From Mycolicibacterium neoaurum VKM Ac-1815D (GTDB lineage: Bacteria > Actinomycetota > Actinomycetes > Mycobacteriales > Mycobacteriaceae), in assembly GCF_000317305.3 (NCBI RefSeq), contig NC_023036.2, positions 248,001 to 312,000 of the forward strand: a DNA stretch of 64,000 bases, read 5' to 3'. The number at the start of each line of letters is the position of its first letter. The first letter of the stretch is position 1. Both the position numbers and the translations under genes were made by a program. Positions 17,181 through 25,658 of this stretch are shown piece by piece. The notes beneath the pieces were generated by a model that was not told the origin of the DNA, made no database searches, and saw only the letters and a program-made list of their open reading frames with translations.

Positions 17181-18809
17181 ACTGACCTGCCCGTCGCGGA
17201 CCGTCCAGTGCCGATCGAGGCGGACATTCTGCAACATGCGCCTGTCGTGGGTGACCAGCAGCAACGTCCCGTCATACCCGTCGAGCGCCTGCTCCAGCTG
17301 CTCGATGGCGGGCAGGTCGAGATGGTTCGTCGGTTCGTCGAGCACCAGCACGTTGGTACCGCAGGCCTGGAGCAGCGCCATCCCGGCGCGCGTCCGCTCA
17401 CCTGGCGAGAGGTCGTCCACCTCGCGCTCGACATGGTCGGCCCGCAGGCCGAACTTGGCCAACAGCGTGCGCACATCGGCGGTGGGCCAATCCGGCACGT
17501 GCTGCTCGAAGCGGTCGACCAGCCGCCCGGGACCGGTGAATTCGGTTCGGGCTTGGTCGATCTCGCCGATCGCCACGCTGGCACCCATGCTGGCCCGTCC
17601 GCTGTCGGGTGCTCGGCGACCGAGCAGTAATCGCAGTAGCGTCGACTTTCCCGCGCCGTTGGGACCCGTGATCCCGATTCGATCGCCCGCACTGACCTGA
17701 AGCGATACCGGACCGAACAGGAAATCACCCTGCCGCACAGCGGCATCGTCCAGCGTCGCCACCACCGAGCTGGAACGCGGCGCCGCACCGATGCTGAACT
17801 GCAGCGACCACTCCTTGCGCGGCTCCTCGACCTCTTCCAGGCGGGCGATCCGGCTCTCCATCTGCCGGACCTTCTGCGCCTGCTTCTCACTGGATTCCGT
17901 CTGCGCCCGGCGGCGATTCTTGTCGTTGTCCGGAGCCTTGCGCATCGCGTTACGCACACCCTGGCTCGACCACTCCCGCTGAGTCCGCGCCCGCGCCACC
18001 AGATCCGCCTTCCGGTCGGCGAATTCCTCGTACTCTTCGCGGCGATGCCTGCGCGCGACCGCGCGCTCTTCGAGATAACTCTGATAACCACCGCCGTAGA
18101 CCGTGGTCTGGTTTTGCGCGATATCGAGTTCCAGCACGCGAGTCACCGTGCGCGTCAAGAACTCCCGGTCGTGACTGACCAGCACGACCCCGCCACGCAG
18201 ATCCCGCACGAACTGTTCGAGACGTTCCAGGCCGACGAGGTCGAGATCGTTGGTTGGCTCATCGAGCAGGACGATGTCGAACCGGGACAGCATCAGGGCC
18301 GCCAATCCGACCCGGGCCGCCTGGCCACCCGAGAGAGCCGTCATGAGTGTGGCATCCGGCTCGACGTCCAATGCCAGATCCGCCAAGACCACCGGCAGCC
18401 GCTCCTCCAGGTCGGCCGCACCGGTGGCCAGCCAGTGATCCAGCGCCGTGCCGTAGGCATCGGCGGCGGCATCGGATTCCGACAGTTTCTCCGCCGCAGC
18501 CTCCATGGCGGCGGTGGCGGCCGCGCATCCGGTCCGCCGCGCGATGTAGGCCGCGACGCTCTCACCGGCGACACGTTCGTGCTCCTGCGGTAACCAGCCG
18601 ATGAACGCGTCGGCGGGGGCACGGCTGATCGTGCCGTCCAACGGCGACAGCTCTCCCGCGAGGATCCGCATCAGGGTGCTCTTGCCCGCACCGTTGGCCC
18701 CGACGACACCGAGCACATCGCCCGGGCTCACCGTCACGTTCACGTTCTCGAACAACGTCCGGTGCGCGTACCCGCCGGCCACGTCCTTGACCACGAGCGT
18801 GGCGGTCAT
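17166..18809 (-). CDS. ABC-F family ATPase (ribosome-associated type)
   Basis: A 547-residue protein with two ABC domains and no membrane segment. Domain 1: Walker A GANGAGKST near residues 35-43, signature LSGGQ, Walker B IVLLDEPTNDLD. A charged, Arg/Glu-rich linker of about 80 residues follows (around RRAQTESSEKQAQKVRQMES). Domain 2: GPNGAGKST, signature LSPGERTRAGMA, Walker B VLVLDEPTNHLD. ABC-F proteins act on ribosomes in translation or antibiotic protection; Rv1473 is the nearest relative by my reading. ATG 18809 overlaps the stop of the upstream zinc-ribbon gene (ATGA); the reading frame open to 19754 is not family sequence. Confidence 0.88.
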   Translation of the reverse strand: MTATLVVKDVAGGYAHRTLFENVNVTVSPGDVLGVVGANGAGKSTLMRILAGELSPLDGTISRAPADAFIGWLPQEHERVAGESVAAYIARRTGCAAATAAMEAAAEKLSESDAAADAYGTALDHWLATGAADLEERLPVVLADLALDVEPDATLMTALSGGQAARVGLAALMLSRFDIVLLDEPTNDLDLVGLERLEQFVRDLRGGVVLVSHDREFLTRTVTRVLELDIAQNQTTVYGGGYQSYLEERAVARRHRREEYEEFADRKADLVARARTQREWSSQGVRNAMRKAPDNDKNRRRAQTESSEKQAQKVRQMESRIARLEEVEEPRKEWSLQFSIGAAPRSSSVVATLDDAAVRQGDFLFGPVSLQVSAGDRIGITGPNGAGKSTLLRLLLGRRAPDSGRASMGASVAIGEIDQARTEFTGPGRLVDRFEQHVPDWPTADVRTLLAKFGLRADHVEREVDDLSPGERTRAGMALLQACGTNVLVLDEPTNHLDLPAIEQLEQALDGYDGTLLLVTHDRRMLQNVRLDRHWTVRDGQVSESTP

Positions 18810-19009
18810 GCGGGCACATTCGCGCCGCAGATGCCGCAGGTCTCGAACTGCGTGCGCCCCCAGCGCGCGATCGGGACGAAGAACAGGGTGAATTGCCGGT
18901 ACCGACGTACCCGCGACCATGCCGTGGTGTTGTGACAGCGCGGGCAGGTCCGGACGCCGGCCTCGCCGAGCAGCTTCTGTTTGGTGCCGAAGCCGAAGAT
19001 GAAGAGCAC
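18806..19009 (-). CDS. Small zinc-ribbon protein
   Basis: A 67-residue protein starting at GTG 19009. It has two CxxC pairs, CPRC near residues 22-25 and CGIC near 58-61, spaced as in a zinc ribbon. A basic, aromatic stretch (SRVRRYRQFTLFFVPIARWG) lies between them. Its stop overlaps the ABC-F start as ATGA, so the two proteins are translationally coupled. The coupling suggests a shared role at the ribosome or in stress, but this is inference. Confidence 0.75.
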   Translation of the reverse strand: MLFIFGFGTKQKLLGEAGVRTCPRCHNTTAWSRVRRYRQFTLFFVPIARWGRTQFETCGICGANVPA

Positions 19010-19205
19010 GGCTCCAGCCTAGAGAGATCGCATCGACCGGGTGTTCTTCAGCAAGGCCCCGTCCCCGCACCGAGTCGGGATCGCCAGGACCCCCGGGGCG
19101 GTGAGCTCGCTTCGTCGATCCCCGGATTCCGGCGCCACGGCCGTTCCGCGTTAGGGTGCTGGAGAGAACTTCGGCAAATTTGCAGATAGAAGATGTGAGC
19201 CCCAC

Positions 19206-20231
19206 ATGACCGCAGCAGCAGAAGCGTCGACACTTCAAGAACGGGTCGGCCACTACTACCAGATGGACGGTACCTACCTGGTGGGTCGGGAGAAGATCCG
19301 CGAGTTCGCACGCGCGGTGCAGGACAAGCACCCGGCGCACTGGGACCTGGACGCGGCCCGCGCACTCGGCTACCCAGGCCTGGTCGCGCCGATGACCTTC
19401 ACATCCACTCCCGCCATGGCCTGCAACCAGCGCATGTTCGAGCAGATCGTGGTCGGCTACGACATGTACCTGCAGACCGAGGAGGTCTTCGAGCAGCACC
19501 GCCCGATCGTCGAAGGTGACGAGCTGACCATCGATGTCGAGCTGACCTCGGTGCGCCACGTCGCGGGCCGTGACCTCATCACCGTCACCAACACCTTCAC
19601 CGACACCGCGGGCGAGGTGGTGCACACCCTGCACACCACGGTCATGGGTATCGGCGCCGAAGAGGTCGACCCGGCGATCCGGCCCGCGGTGCAGGGCGTG
19701 ATGATGCACGGCATCAACATGCTCGGCGCCGAGGACTCCGAAGCGCCGTACCACAAGGAGGTCCGGCCGGGGGGCACCGTGACCGTCGCCGACGGCAGCA
19801 AGCGCAGGCCCACATCGCGATCGTTCGCCGATGTGACTGTCGGCGACGCCTTGCCGACACAGCAGGCGCGACTGTCACGAGGTGACCTGGTCAACTACGC
19901 CGGTGTGTCCGGTGATGCCAACCCACTGCACTGGGACCAGAACATCGCCAAGCTCGCCGGGCAGGACGACGTGCTGGCCCACGGGATGCTCACGATGGGC
20001 CTGGGCAACAGCTTCGGTTCGGCATGGTCCGGCGACCCGGGCGCGGCGACCCGTTACGCGGTCCGGCTCTCCCAGCCCGCGATCGTTCCCGCCGTCGGCA
20101 CCGAGATCGAGTTCACCGGGAAGATCAAATCGCTGGACCCCGAGACGCGCAGTGGCGTGGTCGTGGTCGGGGCCAAGTCCGGCGGGCGCAAGATCTTCGG
20201 TTTGGCGACGCTCAACGTCCGGTTCAGCTGA
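19206..20231 (+). CDS. Fused HadA/HadB-type (3R)-hydroxyacyl dehydratase
   Basis: A 341-residue double hot-dog protein. The N-terminal half (residues ~1-165) resembles the HadA/HadC-like non-catalytic subunit (GHYYQMDGTYLVGREKIREF). The C-terminal half (~205-341) is a MaoC-like domain with the hydratase motif GDANPLHWDQNIAKLAG followed by LAHGML. In mycobacteria HadAB/BC perform dehydration in FAS-II mycolate elongation; a fused form could serve fatty-acyl metabolism in parallel. ATG 19206 follows a 196-bp promoter gap. It ends 2 bp from the convergent ilvA gene. Confidence 0.82.
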   Translation: MTAAAEASTLQERVGHYYQMDGTYLVGREKIREFARAVQDKHPAHWDLDAARALGYPGLVAPMTFTSTPAMACNQRMFEQIVVGYDMYLQTEEVFEQHRPIVEGDELTIDVELTSVRHVAGRDLITVTNTFTDTAGEVVHTLHTTVMGIGAEEVDPAIRPAVQGVMMHGINMLGAEDSEAPYHKEVRPGGTVTVADGSKRRPTSRSFADVTVGDALPTQQARLSRGDLVNYAGVSGDANPLHWDQNIAKLAGQDDVLAHGMLTMGLGNSFGSAWSGDPGAATRYAVRLSQPAIVPAVGTEIEFTGKIKSLDPETRSGVVVVGAKSGGRKIFGLATLNVRFS

Positions 20232-20233
20232 GT

Positions 20234-21457
20234 TCAGTGCTCGTCGACGCCGGCCCGCACGCCGGCCTCGGCGAGTGCGGCCAGCACGGCTTCACGATGA
20301 GCAGTGCCCCGGGTTTCCACGGTCAGCATCACCTCCACCTCGTCGAGCCCCAGCGTCGGCGCCGTGCGGCGATGGACGACATCGAGCACGCTGGCCCCAC
20401 TGGCGCTGACGACACTCAGTAATCCGCTGAGCCCACCCGGCCGGTCGGGGATCACCGCCTTGACGACCAGATACCGACCGGCCGCCCGCAGCCCGTGGTT
20501 CATCACATGGGTCAGGACCAGTGGATCGATATTGCCGCCGGAGAGCACGGCGCACACCGGACCGTCGACCGCCGTTGTGCCGGTCATCAGCGCGGCGACC
20601 GCGGCGGCTCCGGCGGGCTCGACCAGCAGCTTGGCACGCTCGAGGCACAGCAGCAGTGCACCGGACAGCGCCTCCTCGGACACCGTCACCACCGAGTCGA
20701 CGAGTTCGCGCACATGGGTGAAGGGCACCTGCCCCGGCAAGGGGACCGCGATCCCGTCGGCCATCGTCGACATCGACTGCACCCGAACCGGCTCACCGCG
20801 CCCCAGCGATATCGGCCAGGCCGCCGCACCGGCGGCCTGTACGCCGATGACACGGACCCGCGGTGCCAGATGGTGCATCGCCGCGGCGATGCCCGCCACC
20901 AGACCGCCGCCGCCGGTCGGCACCAGAATGGTTGCCACGTCCGGGATCTGGCGCAGTATCTCGAGTCCGACACTGGCCTGTCCCGCGACGATGTCGAGAT
21001 GGTCGAAGGGGTGGATCAGCACCGCCCCGGTCTCGGTGGCGAACTCGGCCGCGGCGTCGAGGGCGTCGGCCAGGGTTGCCCCGACCAGGTGGACCCGACC
21101 ACCGTAGGCCTTGGTGGCGACCACCTTCGGCAACGCCGCGTTCTCGGGCATGAACACCGTCGATTCGATGCCCAACTCCGTTGCCGCCCAGGCCACCCCT
21201 TGCGCGTGGTTGCCCGCGCTGGCCGCCACCACACCGCGGGCGCGTTGCTCACCATCGAGATTCGCGATGCGGTTGTAGGCACCGCGGGGCTTGAACGAGC
21301 CGGTCCTCTGCAGGTTCTCGCATTTCAGCCACACCTGCCGGTCGGTACGTTCGGACAGCACCCGCGATGCGATGACCGGGGTCTCCCGGATCACCGGGGC
21401 CAACAGCTCGGCGGCCGCGGTGATCTGATCGAGAGTTACCAGCGCCGGATCCACCAC
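20234..21457 (-). CDS. ilvA: Threonine ammonia-lyase, biosynthetic
   Basis: A ~407-residue PLP enzyme converting L-threonine to 2-oxobutanoate, the first step of isoleucine synthesis. The PLP lysine lies in ENLQRTGSFKPRGAYNR, and the phosphate-binding glycine run is VPTGGGGLVAG. AGNHAQGVA is also conserved. The C-terminal ~80 residues form one ACT-like regulatory domain (AVIPDRPGGLSGLLSVV). The start is probably GTG 21457 or GTG 21454, because the frame further upstream overlaps the end of the surface-protein gene. A single short ACT module resembles the ~400-residue IlvA/TdcB class. Confidence 0.88.
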   Translation of the reverse strand: MVDPALVTLDQITAAAELLAPVIRETPVIASRVLSERTDRQVWLKCENLQRTGSFKPRGAYNRIANLDGEQRARGVVAASAGNHAQGVAWAATELGIESTVFMPENAALPKVVATKAYGGRVHLVGATLADALDAAAEFATETGAVLIHPFDHLDIVAGQASVGLEILRQIPDVATILVPTGGGGLVAGIAAAMHHLAPRVRVIGVQAAGAAAWPISLGRGEPVRVQSMSTMADGIAVPLPGQVPFTHVRELVDSVVTVSEEALSGALLLCLERAKLLVEPAGAAAVAALMTGTTAVDGPVCAVLSGGNIDPLVLTHVMNHGLRAAGRYLVVKAVIPDRPGGLSGLLSVVSASGASVLDVVHRRTAPTLGLDEVEVMLTVETRGTAHREAVLAALAEAGVRAGVDEH

Positions 21458-21468
21458 TCCATCGTTGG

Positions 21469-24327
21469 CTACCAGACCGACAAGGTCAACGATCCGGCCG
21501 CGCTGGTCACCCCGTCGGTATCGGTCGCGACGATCAGGATGGTGCGGGTTGTCCACGCTCCTTGGGTGGCGGAGAAGGTGACCGCCTTGAGGGCATCTTC
21601 GTACTGCTGCTTGGTCGCGATACCGGAGAGGGTCAGCGTCCTGGTGCCGGCGTCATAGCTGGCGGTCACCGGGTTGTTCGGCAGTCCCGCGAACACCAAG
21701 GTGTCGCCGTCCTTGCCGAACGCCGTGACCCGCACGGTCACCTGTTGCAGGTGGCTGGAATCGGCGTCGACGATGGAGACGGCGGCGACAGGATTCACCG
21801 GTGAACTGCCGATGGTGTACGACCGGCCGCCGATCGGGGTGACGAGCGGAACCAACCGCGTCGGTGAGGACACACCGACGGTGACGAATCCCGGCGCGAT
21901 GTTCTCGATACCGTGCTCGTCGGTCGCCGAGATCGTCAGACCACGCACCAGCGCCGCACCCTGGGTGGCACTGAACGTCACCGCCTTGAGCGCCTCCTCG
22001 TACTGAGCCAGCGTCCCCTCACCGACCAACGTCAACGTCCGCGTGTTCACATCCCAGGTCGCCGTGACCGGATTACCCGACGGCGCAACATAACCCAACA
22101 CATCACCGCTCTGGCCCAACGTCGCGATCTTCACCACGACCTTGGACAACTTGCCCGAATCACCATCGACGATATCCACCCCCGACACGATCTTGGCCGG
22201 ATTGCCACCGATGGTGAAACCACCGCCGGCAATCGGGGTCACCAACGGCGGAAGGGTCGGAGCGGCAGCGACGTTGACGGTGACGAATCCCGGCGCGATG
22301 TTCTCGACACCGTCGGAGTCGGTCACCGAGATCGTCAGACCACGCACCAGCGCCGCACCCTGGGTGGCACTGAACGTCACCGCCTTGAGCGCCTCCTCGT
22401 ACTGAGCCAGCGTCCCCTCACCGACCAACGTCAACGTCCGGGTGTTCTCGTCCCAGGTCGCCGTGACCGGATTACCCGACGGCGCAACATAACCCAACAC
22501 ATCACCGCTCTGGCCCAACGTCGCGATCTTCACCACGACCTTGGACAACTTGCCCGAATCACCATCGACGATATCCACCCCCGACACGATCTTCGACGGA
22601 TTGCCACCGATGGTGAAACCACCACCGGCAATCGGGGTCACCAGCGGCGGAAGGGCGGTGGCCGGCCAAACCGCCACGGTCACGAAACCCGGGGCGATAT
22701 TGGGGACATCATCGGAGTCGGTCGCCGAGATCGTGAGTCCGCGTACCAGCAGCGCGCCCTCGGTCGCCGAGAACGTCACGGCCTTGATCGCCGCCTCATA
22801 CTCGGCGAGCGTCCCCGTCCCCTCCAGCGTGAGGGTCAAGGTGTCGGGATCCCAGGTCCCGAGGATGGGGCTGTCGGTGGGGGCGGTGTAGGACAGCGTG
22901 TCACCGGTTTGCGCCAAGGTCGCGATCTTGATGACGACTCGTTTGAGTGTCGTCGAATCACCGTCGACGATATCGACCGTCGACACGATATGGGCGGGCT
23001 GTTCACCGAGTTTGTAGCCACCGCCCACGATCGGGGTCACCAAGGGCGGCGCCTGATAGACCGGATCGACGGTGACCGGCACCGTGATCGTGAGATTGTC
23101 GGCCTCGGCGATGCCGAGGAATCGGGTGACCGTCTCGACCAGCGTCTGGATCTGGCCGAGGACCCCCGGCAGATGCTCGGAGTCGTCGCGCACGACGATC
23201 TGGAAGCTGTCCACCAACGGCTGGCCGGTCACCAGTGCGTAGGGGGTGTAGACGAACTTCCCGGTGATGAGGTCGCGATACACCCAGCCCTTCTCGGGCT
23301 GGATGATGTCGTAGGTCAGGACATCACCGTTGGGGTCGGTGGCGTTGAGGTCGATGTAGACCTGGCCCAGGACGTTCTGCTCGTAGACGATGGGCCCGGC
23401 CACCGGTGTCCGGTTGACGAAGGTGTGGCTGATCTGCCGAGCGACCCACGCCATCATCGTGTTCACCAGGACATCCAGCGGTGACAGCACGGGAGCCGAC
23501 TCATTGGCCGCGGCGCTTGCCGCGTACATCTTGGGCGTGTCGGTGCCACCGGACACCGCGGAGTCCCGCACCGACGGCGCGGGAGCCACCTCGGTGCCCG
23601 GGGCCTGCTCGGCCGGTTCCTGCTCGAGCGGAGCCGGTGCGGACTCCTGGGTCTCGGACTCCGGAATCGACTCTTCGGACTCGGCAGCTGCGTCGGTGTG
23701 GCCCGGGGATGTCGTGACGACCGACGCCGGCTCGACCGATGCGACCGGCGGCCGGGACTTGCGGCCGGGATCGGTGTCGGTATCGGTGTCGCCTACCGGC
23801 TCGGCCGGGTCGACGATGACATCGGTGGGTTCGCCGGTGGCTTCCTCGGTGGGTTCGTCGGTGTCGAGCTCGGTGTCGACACGTCCGGGATCGATCGCGC
23901 CGTCGTCCTCGTCATCATCAGCCCCGTCATCAGCCCCGCTACCGGCCTGCCCTGCCGATGCACCGCCGGTCGGCGTGTGCCCCGAGTCGGTGTCGCGGTC
24001 GGAATCGACGCCGGACCCGGACTCCGGACCCGTGGCCGGTGAGTTCTTCGTGTCGCTCGCAGATGAGTCGTTCCCGCTGTCGGATCGCGACGGCGACTCG
24101 GTGCCGGTATCGGCGTAGGCGGGCTGGGCGGCCCCGGCGATGGCGAAGCCGACGCCCAGCGATACCGCGAGCGCGCCGACGCGGCCGATGTGCAGCGCAT
24201 ATGCCGAGGTCACCTTGCGGGCGTGGCGTGCCTGACCTGCGATGTCACCGGACTCCAGAAGTCCCCTGGCCTGCCAGTTCGACTGGTCGCTTCGCGTGAC
24301 GCGGTGACGGGCCGGGGCTGCACACAT
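21469..24327 (-). CDS. Large secreted repeat protein, probable surface protein
   Basis: A 952-residue exported protein. A long signal sequence (residues 1-~72) has the hydrophobic core IGRVGALAVSLGVGFAIAGA and ends at PAYA. Residues ~73-300 are acidic and Ser/Thr/Pro-rich and probably disordered. Residues ~305-425 resemble a cadherin-like domain (YEQNVLGQVYIDLNATDPNG). Then come four repeats of exactly 133 residues (from 427, 560, 693 and 826), each with IVDGDS, TRTLTL and AVTFSAT motifs as in VCBS/cadherin-like bacterial adhesins. No sortase or membrane anchor is present. ATG 24327 has GGAG upstream; the frame to 24516 is unlike a protein start. A role in adhesion or surface structure is inferred. 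Confidence 0.85.
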   Translation of the reverse strand: MCAAPARHRVTRSDQSNWQARGLLESGDIAGQARHARKVTSAYALHIGRVGALAVSLGVGFAIAGAAQPAYADTGTESPSRSDSGNDSSASDTKNSPATGPESGSGVDSDRDTDSGHTPTGGASAGQAGSGADDGADDDEDDGAIDPGRVDTELDTDEPTEEATGEPTDVIVDPAEPVGDTDTDTDPGRKSRPPVASVEPASVVTTSPGHTDAAAESEESIPESETQESAPAPLEQEPAEQAPGTEVAPAPSVRDSAVSGGTDTPKMYAASAAANESAPVLSPLDVLVNTMMAWVARQISHTFVNRTPVAGPIVYEQNVLGQVYIDLNATDPNGDVLTYDIIQPEKGWVYRDLITGKFVYTPYALVTGQPLVDSFQIVVRDDSEHLPGVLGQIQTLVETVTRFLGIAEADNLTITVPVTVDPVYQAPPLVTPIVGGGYKLGEQPAHIVSTVDIVDGDSTTLKRVVIKIATLAQTGDTLSYTAPTDSPILGTWDPDTLTLTLEGTGTLAEYEAAIKAVTFSATEGALLVRGLTISATDSDDVPNIAPGFVTVAVWPATALPPLVTPIAGGGFTIGGNPSKIVSGVDIVDGDSGKLSKVVVKIATLGQSGDVLGYVAPSGNPVTATWDENTRTLTLVGEGTLAQYEEALKAVTFSATQGAALVRGLTISVTDSDGVENIAPGFVTVNVAAAPTLPPLVTPIAGGGFTIGGNPAKIVSGVDIVDGDSGKLSKVVVKIATLGQSGDVLGYVAPSGNPVTATWDVNTRTLTLVGEGTLAQYEEALKAVTFSATQGAALVRGLTISATDEHGIENIAPGFVTVGVSSPTRLVPLVTPIGGRSYTIGSSPVNPVAAVSIVDADSSHLQQVTVRVTAFGKDGDTLVFAGLPNNPVTASYDAGTRTLTLSGIATKQQYEDALKAVTFSATQGAWTTRTILIVATDTDGVTSAAGSLTLSVW
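21472..23049 (-). repeat. Four tandem ~399-bp repeats in the surface-protein gene
   Basis: Equivalent codons for the first position of each repeat lie at 23049, 22650, 22251 and 21852, exactly 399 bp apart. The two central copies (22252-22650 and 21853-22251) are nearly identical at DNA level over about 320 bp. The outer copies are clearly diverged. This points to recent duplication or gene conversion of the central units. Confidence 0.93.
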
Positions 24328-24785
24328 AAGAGTTGTTCTCCAAAGCTCGTTCCATGCCCCCGTGTCAGTCGGGATCGCGCGCGCCTCCCCTGCGCCCACG
24401 ATCCCGTGATGCCGTCGGCCGAACTCCGATGTACCAGGCGTTGTTCGGCCTCCCAGACTGTAGGGGTGATTCCGATACCGAAGTAGCGTTATGAGCAACA
24501 AATTTTGCGATCGCAACTATTGAGCAATGCCATCCCTGTGAATATCCTGAGCGAACCGAAGCGATGCCACCTGACAGCAAATAGTCATCTACGTCAAATT
24601 GGTCCGCCTCCGTACCGGAGGTCCGCCCTTCCACCGGCATATCTGCCGCTGACGACCCTTCCGACGCAGCCCACCGGTGTGACCCAAGTCGAGAAACTGC
24701 ACCGAAAATCTGATTAGCTGTGAAGGTCAGCATCACACTGGCGCGTCGTCACGTCCTGACCACGGATCTACAAAGGAGCCGATCA
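24328..24785. other. 458-bp intergenic region with two small palindromes
   Basis: This gap between the divergent surface-protein and haemophore-domain genes contains no convincing gene. Its middle is AT-richer than its surroundings. It contains a perfect 12-bp palindrome TTGCGATCGCAA (24505-24516) and an inverted repeat CCTCCG-TAC-CGGAGG (24607-24621). Either could be an operator; neither matches an IdeR or RicR box. Confidence 0.55.
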
Positions 24786-25163
24786 ATGTTGCTCAATGCC
24801 CGTCGTGCGGTAGTCGGAATCTTGGGAGCCGGCGCAGTCACCGGCGCGGCGCTGCTCGGTGCCGCCCCTTCGGCATTCGCCGAGCCCGTCCCGCCGCCGA
24901 ACTGCACGGCAGCCGACCTTGCGGGCGTGCAATCCGGTGTGTCGGCGGCGACGTCGGCCTACCTGTTCACCCGCCCCCAGGTGAACGAATTCTTCACCAG
25001 CCTGCACGGTCTGCCGCACGACCAGATCGAGCAGAAGGTCAACGATTACTTCAATGCCAACCCGCAGATCGGCGCGGAGCTCAAGAACATTCGCAAGCCG
25101 TTGCAGGACGTCCGCCTTCGTTGCGGCGATGTCGACAGCGACGGGGACGTCGACATCCTCTGA
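24786..25163 (+). CDS. Haemophore-domain exported protein with calcium-loop-like C-terminus (copy 1)
   Basis: A 125-residue exported protein. The signal peptide ends near AFA (residue ~32). The mature helical domain (TAADLAGVQSGVSAATSAYL, then FFTSL and ANPQIGAELKNIRKPL) looks like the mycobacterial haemophore heme-binding (MHB) domain, with Cys40 and Cys113 likely disulfide-bonded. The last 11 residues, 115-125, read D-V-D-S-D-G-D-V-D-I-L, matching an EF-hand/dockerin loop up to position 11. ATG 24786 has AAAGGAG upstream. It is paralogous to 29552-29923 and convergent with a small exported gene. Heme binding is inferred from the domain. Confidence 0.82.
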   Translation: MLLNARRAVVGILGAGAVTGAALLGAAPSAFAEPVPPPNCTAADLAGVQSGVSAATSAYLFTRPQVNEFFTSLHGLPHDQIEQKVNDYFNANPQIGAELKNIRKPLQDVRLRCGDVDSDGDVDIL

Positions 25164-25208
25164 CCCACAGCGGATCTCCGTCATAGGGCACCGCCCGACG
25201 GGGCACTG

Positions 25209-25258
25209 AACGTCGAAACCCGGATGAGCGCCGCACGCGCCATCCGGGTTTCGACGTT
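25209..25258. terminator. Strong 18-bp stem hairpin
   Basis: AACGTCGAAACCCGGATG (25209-25226) pairs perfectly with 25241-25258 around a 14-nt loop. It lies 46 bp after the copy 1 haemophore-domain gene and serves as a likely terminator between it and the convergent small gene. No T-run on the plus strand. Confidence 0.75.
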
Positions 25259-25284
25259 TAGGTCGGTGCATGCCGACCAAAAAC

Positions 25285-25321
25285 AAGCGCCGACAGCCGC
25301 ATGACGCGGATGCCGGCGCTT
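25285..25321. terminator. Hairpin downstream of the small exported gene
   Basis: AAGCGCCG (25285-25292) pairs with CGGCGCTT (25314-25321), with further GC pairing inside (CCGC with GCGG). It lies 15 bp beyond the stop of the minus-strand gene at 25336. A shorter stem, GGTCGG/CCGACC, lies just beyond at 25261-25278. Likely terminator for that gene. Confidence 0.6.
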
Positions 25322-25335
25322 GCCGAAAACTTAGG

Positions 25336-25587
25336 TCAGAGAATCCCGATGCCCCCGTAGCCACCGTAGCCCCAGGGCCACATGCCCCACTGGGTCTCGC
25401 CGAGCTCGCCGGGCGAGCTGGTGATCTGAGCGTTGCCCGGGGTCTGGCACACGGTGCTGGATCCGGAGACGATGCTGCCGGCCTGCGTGCAGCTGGGCTC
25501 GGCAGATGCCATCGGGGCGGCCATGATTGCGCCGACAGCACCTGCGCCGGCGAGCAGGGCAGCAACGGTCAAACGTGACGTGATCAC
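25336..25587 (-). CDS. Small exported two-cysteine protein (copy 1)
   Basis: An 83-residue exported protein of unknown function. The signal peptide ends near ASA (residue ~29). The mature peptide begins EPSCTQAGSIVSGSSTVCQT, with two cysteines 14 residues apart, followed by SSPGELGETQWGMWPWGYGG and a terminal GIGIL. GTG 25587 has AAAGGA six bases upstream. The mature part is about 80% identical to 30099-30347. Each copy sits beside a haemophore-domain gene, here convergently. TVCQ-x-PG motifs occur in other small mycobacterial exported proteins as I recall them; none has a function I can name. Confidence 0.82.
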   Translation of the reverse strand: MITSRLTVAALLAGAGAVGAIMAAPMASAEPSCTQAGSIVSGSSTVCQTPGNAQITSSPGELGETQWGMWPWGYGGYGGIGIL

Positions 25588-25658
25588 AAGGGTCCTTTCA
25601 TCGGATAGATGAAAGCGTACAGCGAATCGTCAGGAATCGGGGCTGTGTACAACAAGGT

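Noticed and set aside
18810..19754. Upstream extension of the ABC-F frame to a protein of about 860 residues
   Set aside because: The added part lies antisense to the dehydratase gene and zinc-ribbon region and has no ABC features; the ATGA overlap fixes the start at 18809.
21913..23484. Long plus-strand frame opposite the surface-protein repeats
   Set aside because: It repeats with the same 399-bp period, has no ribosome site and has the biased composition of an antisense shadow.
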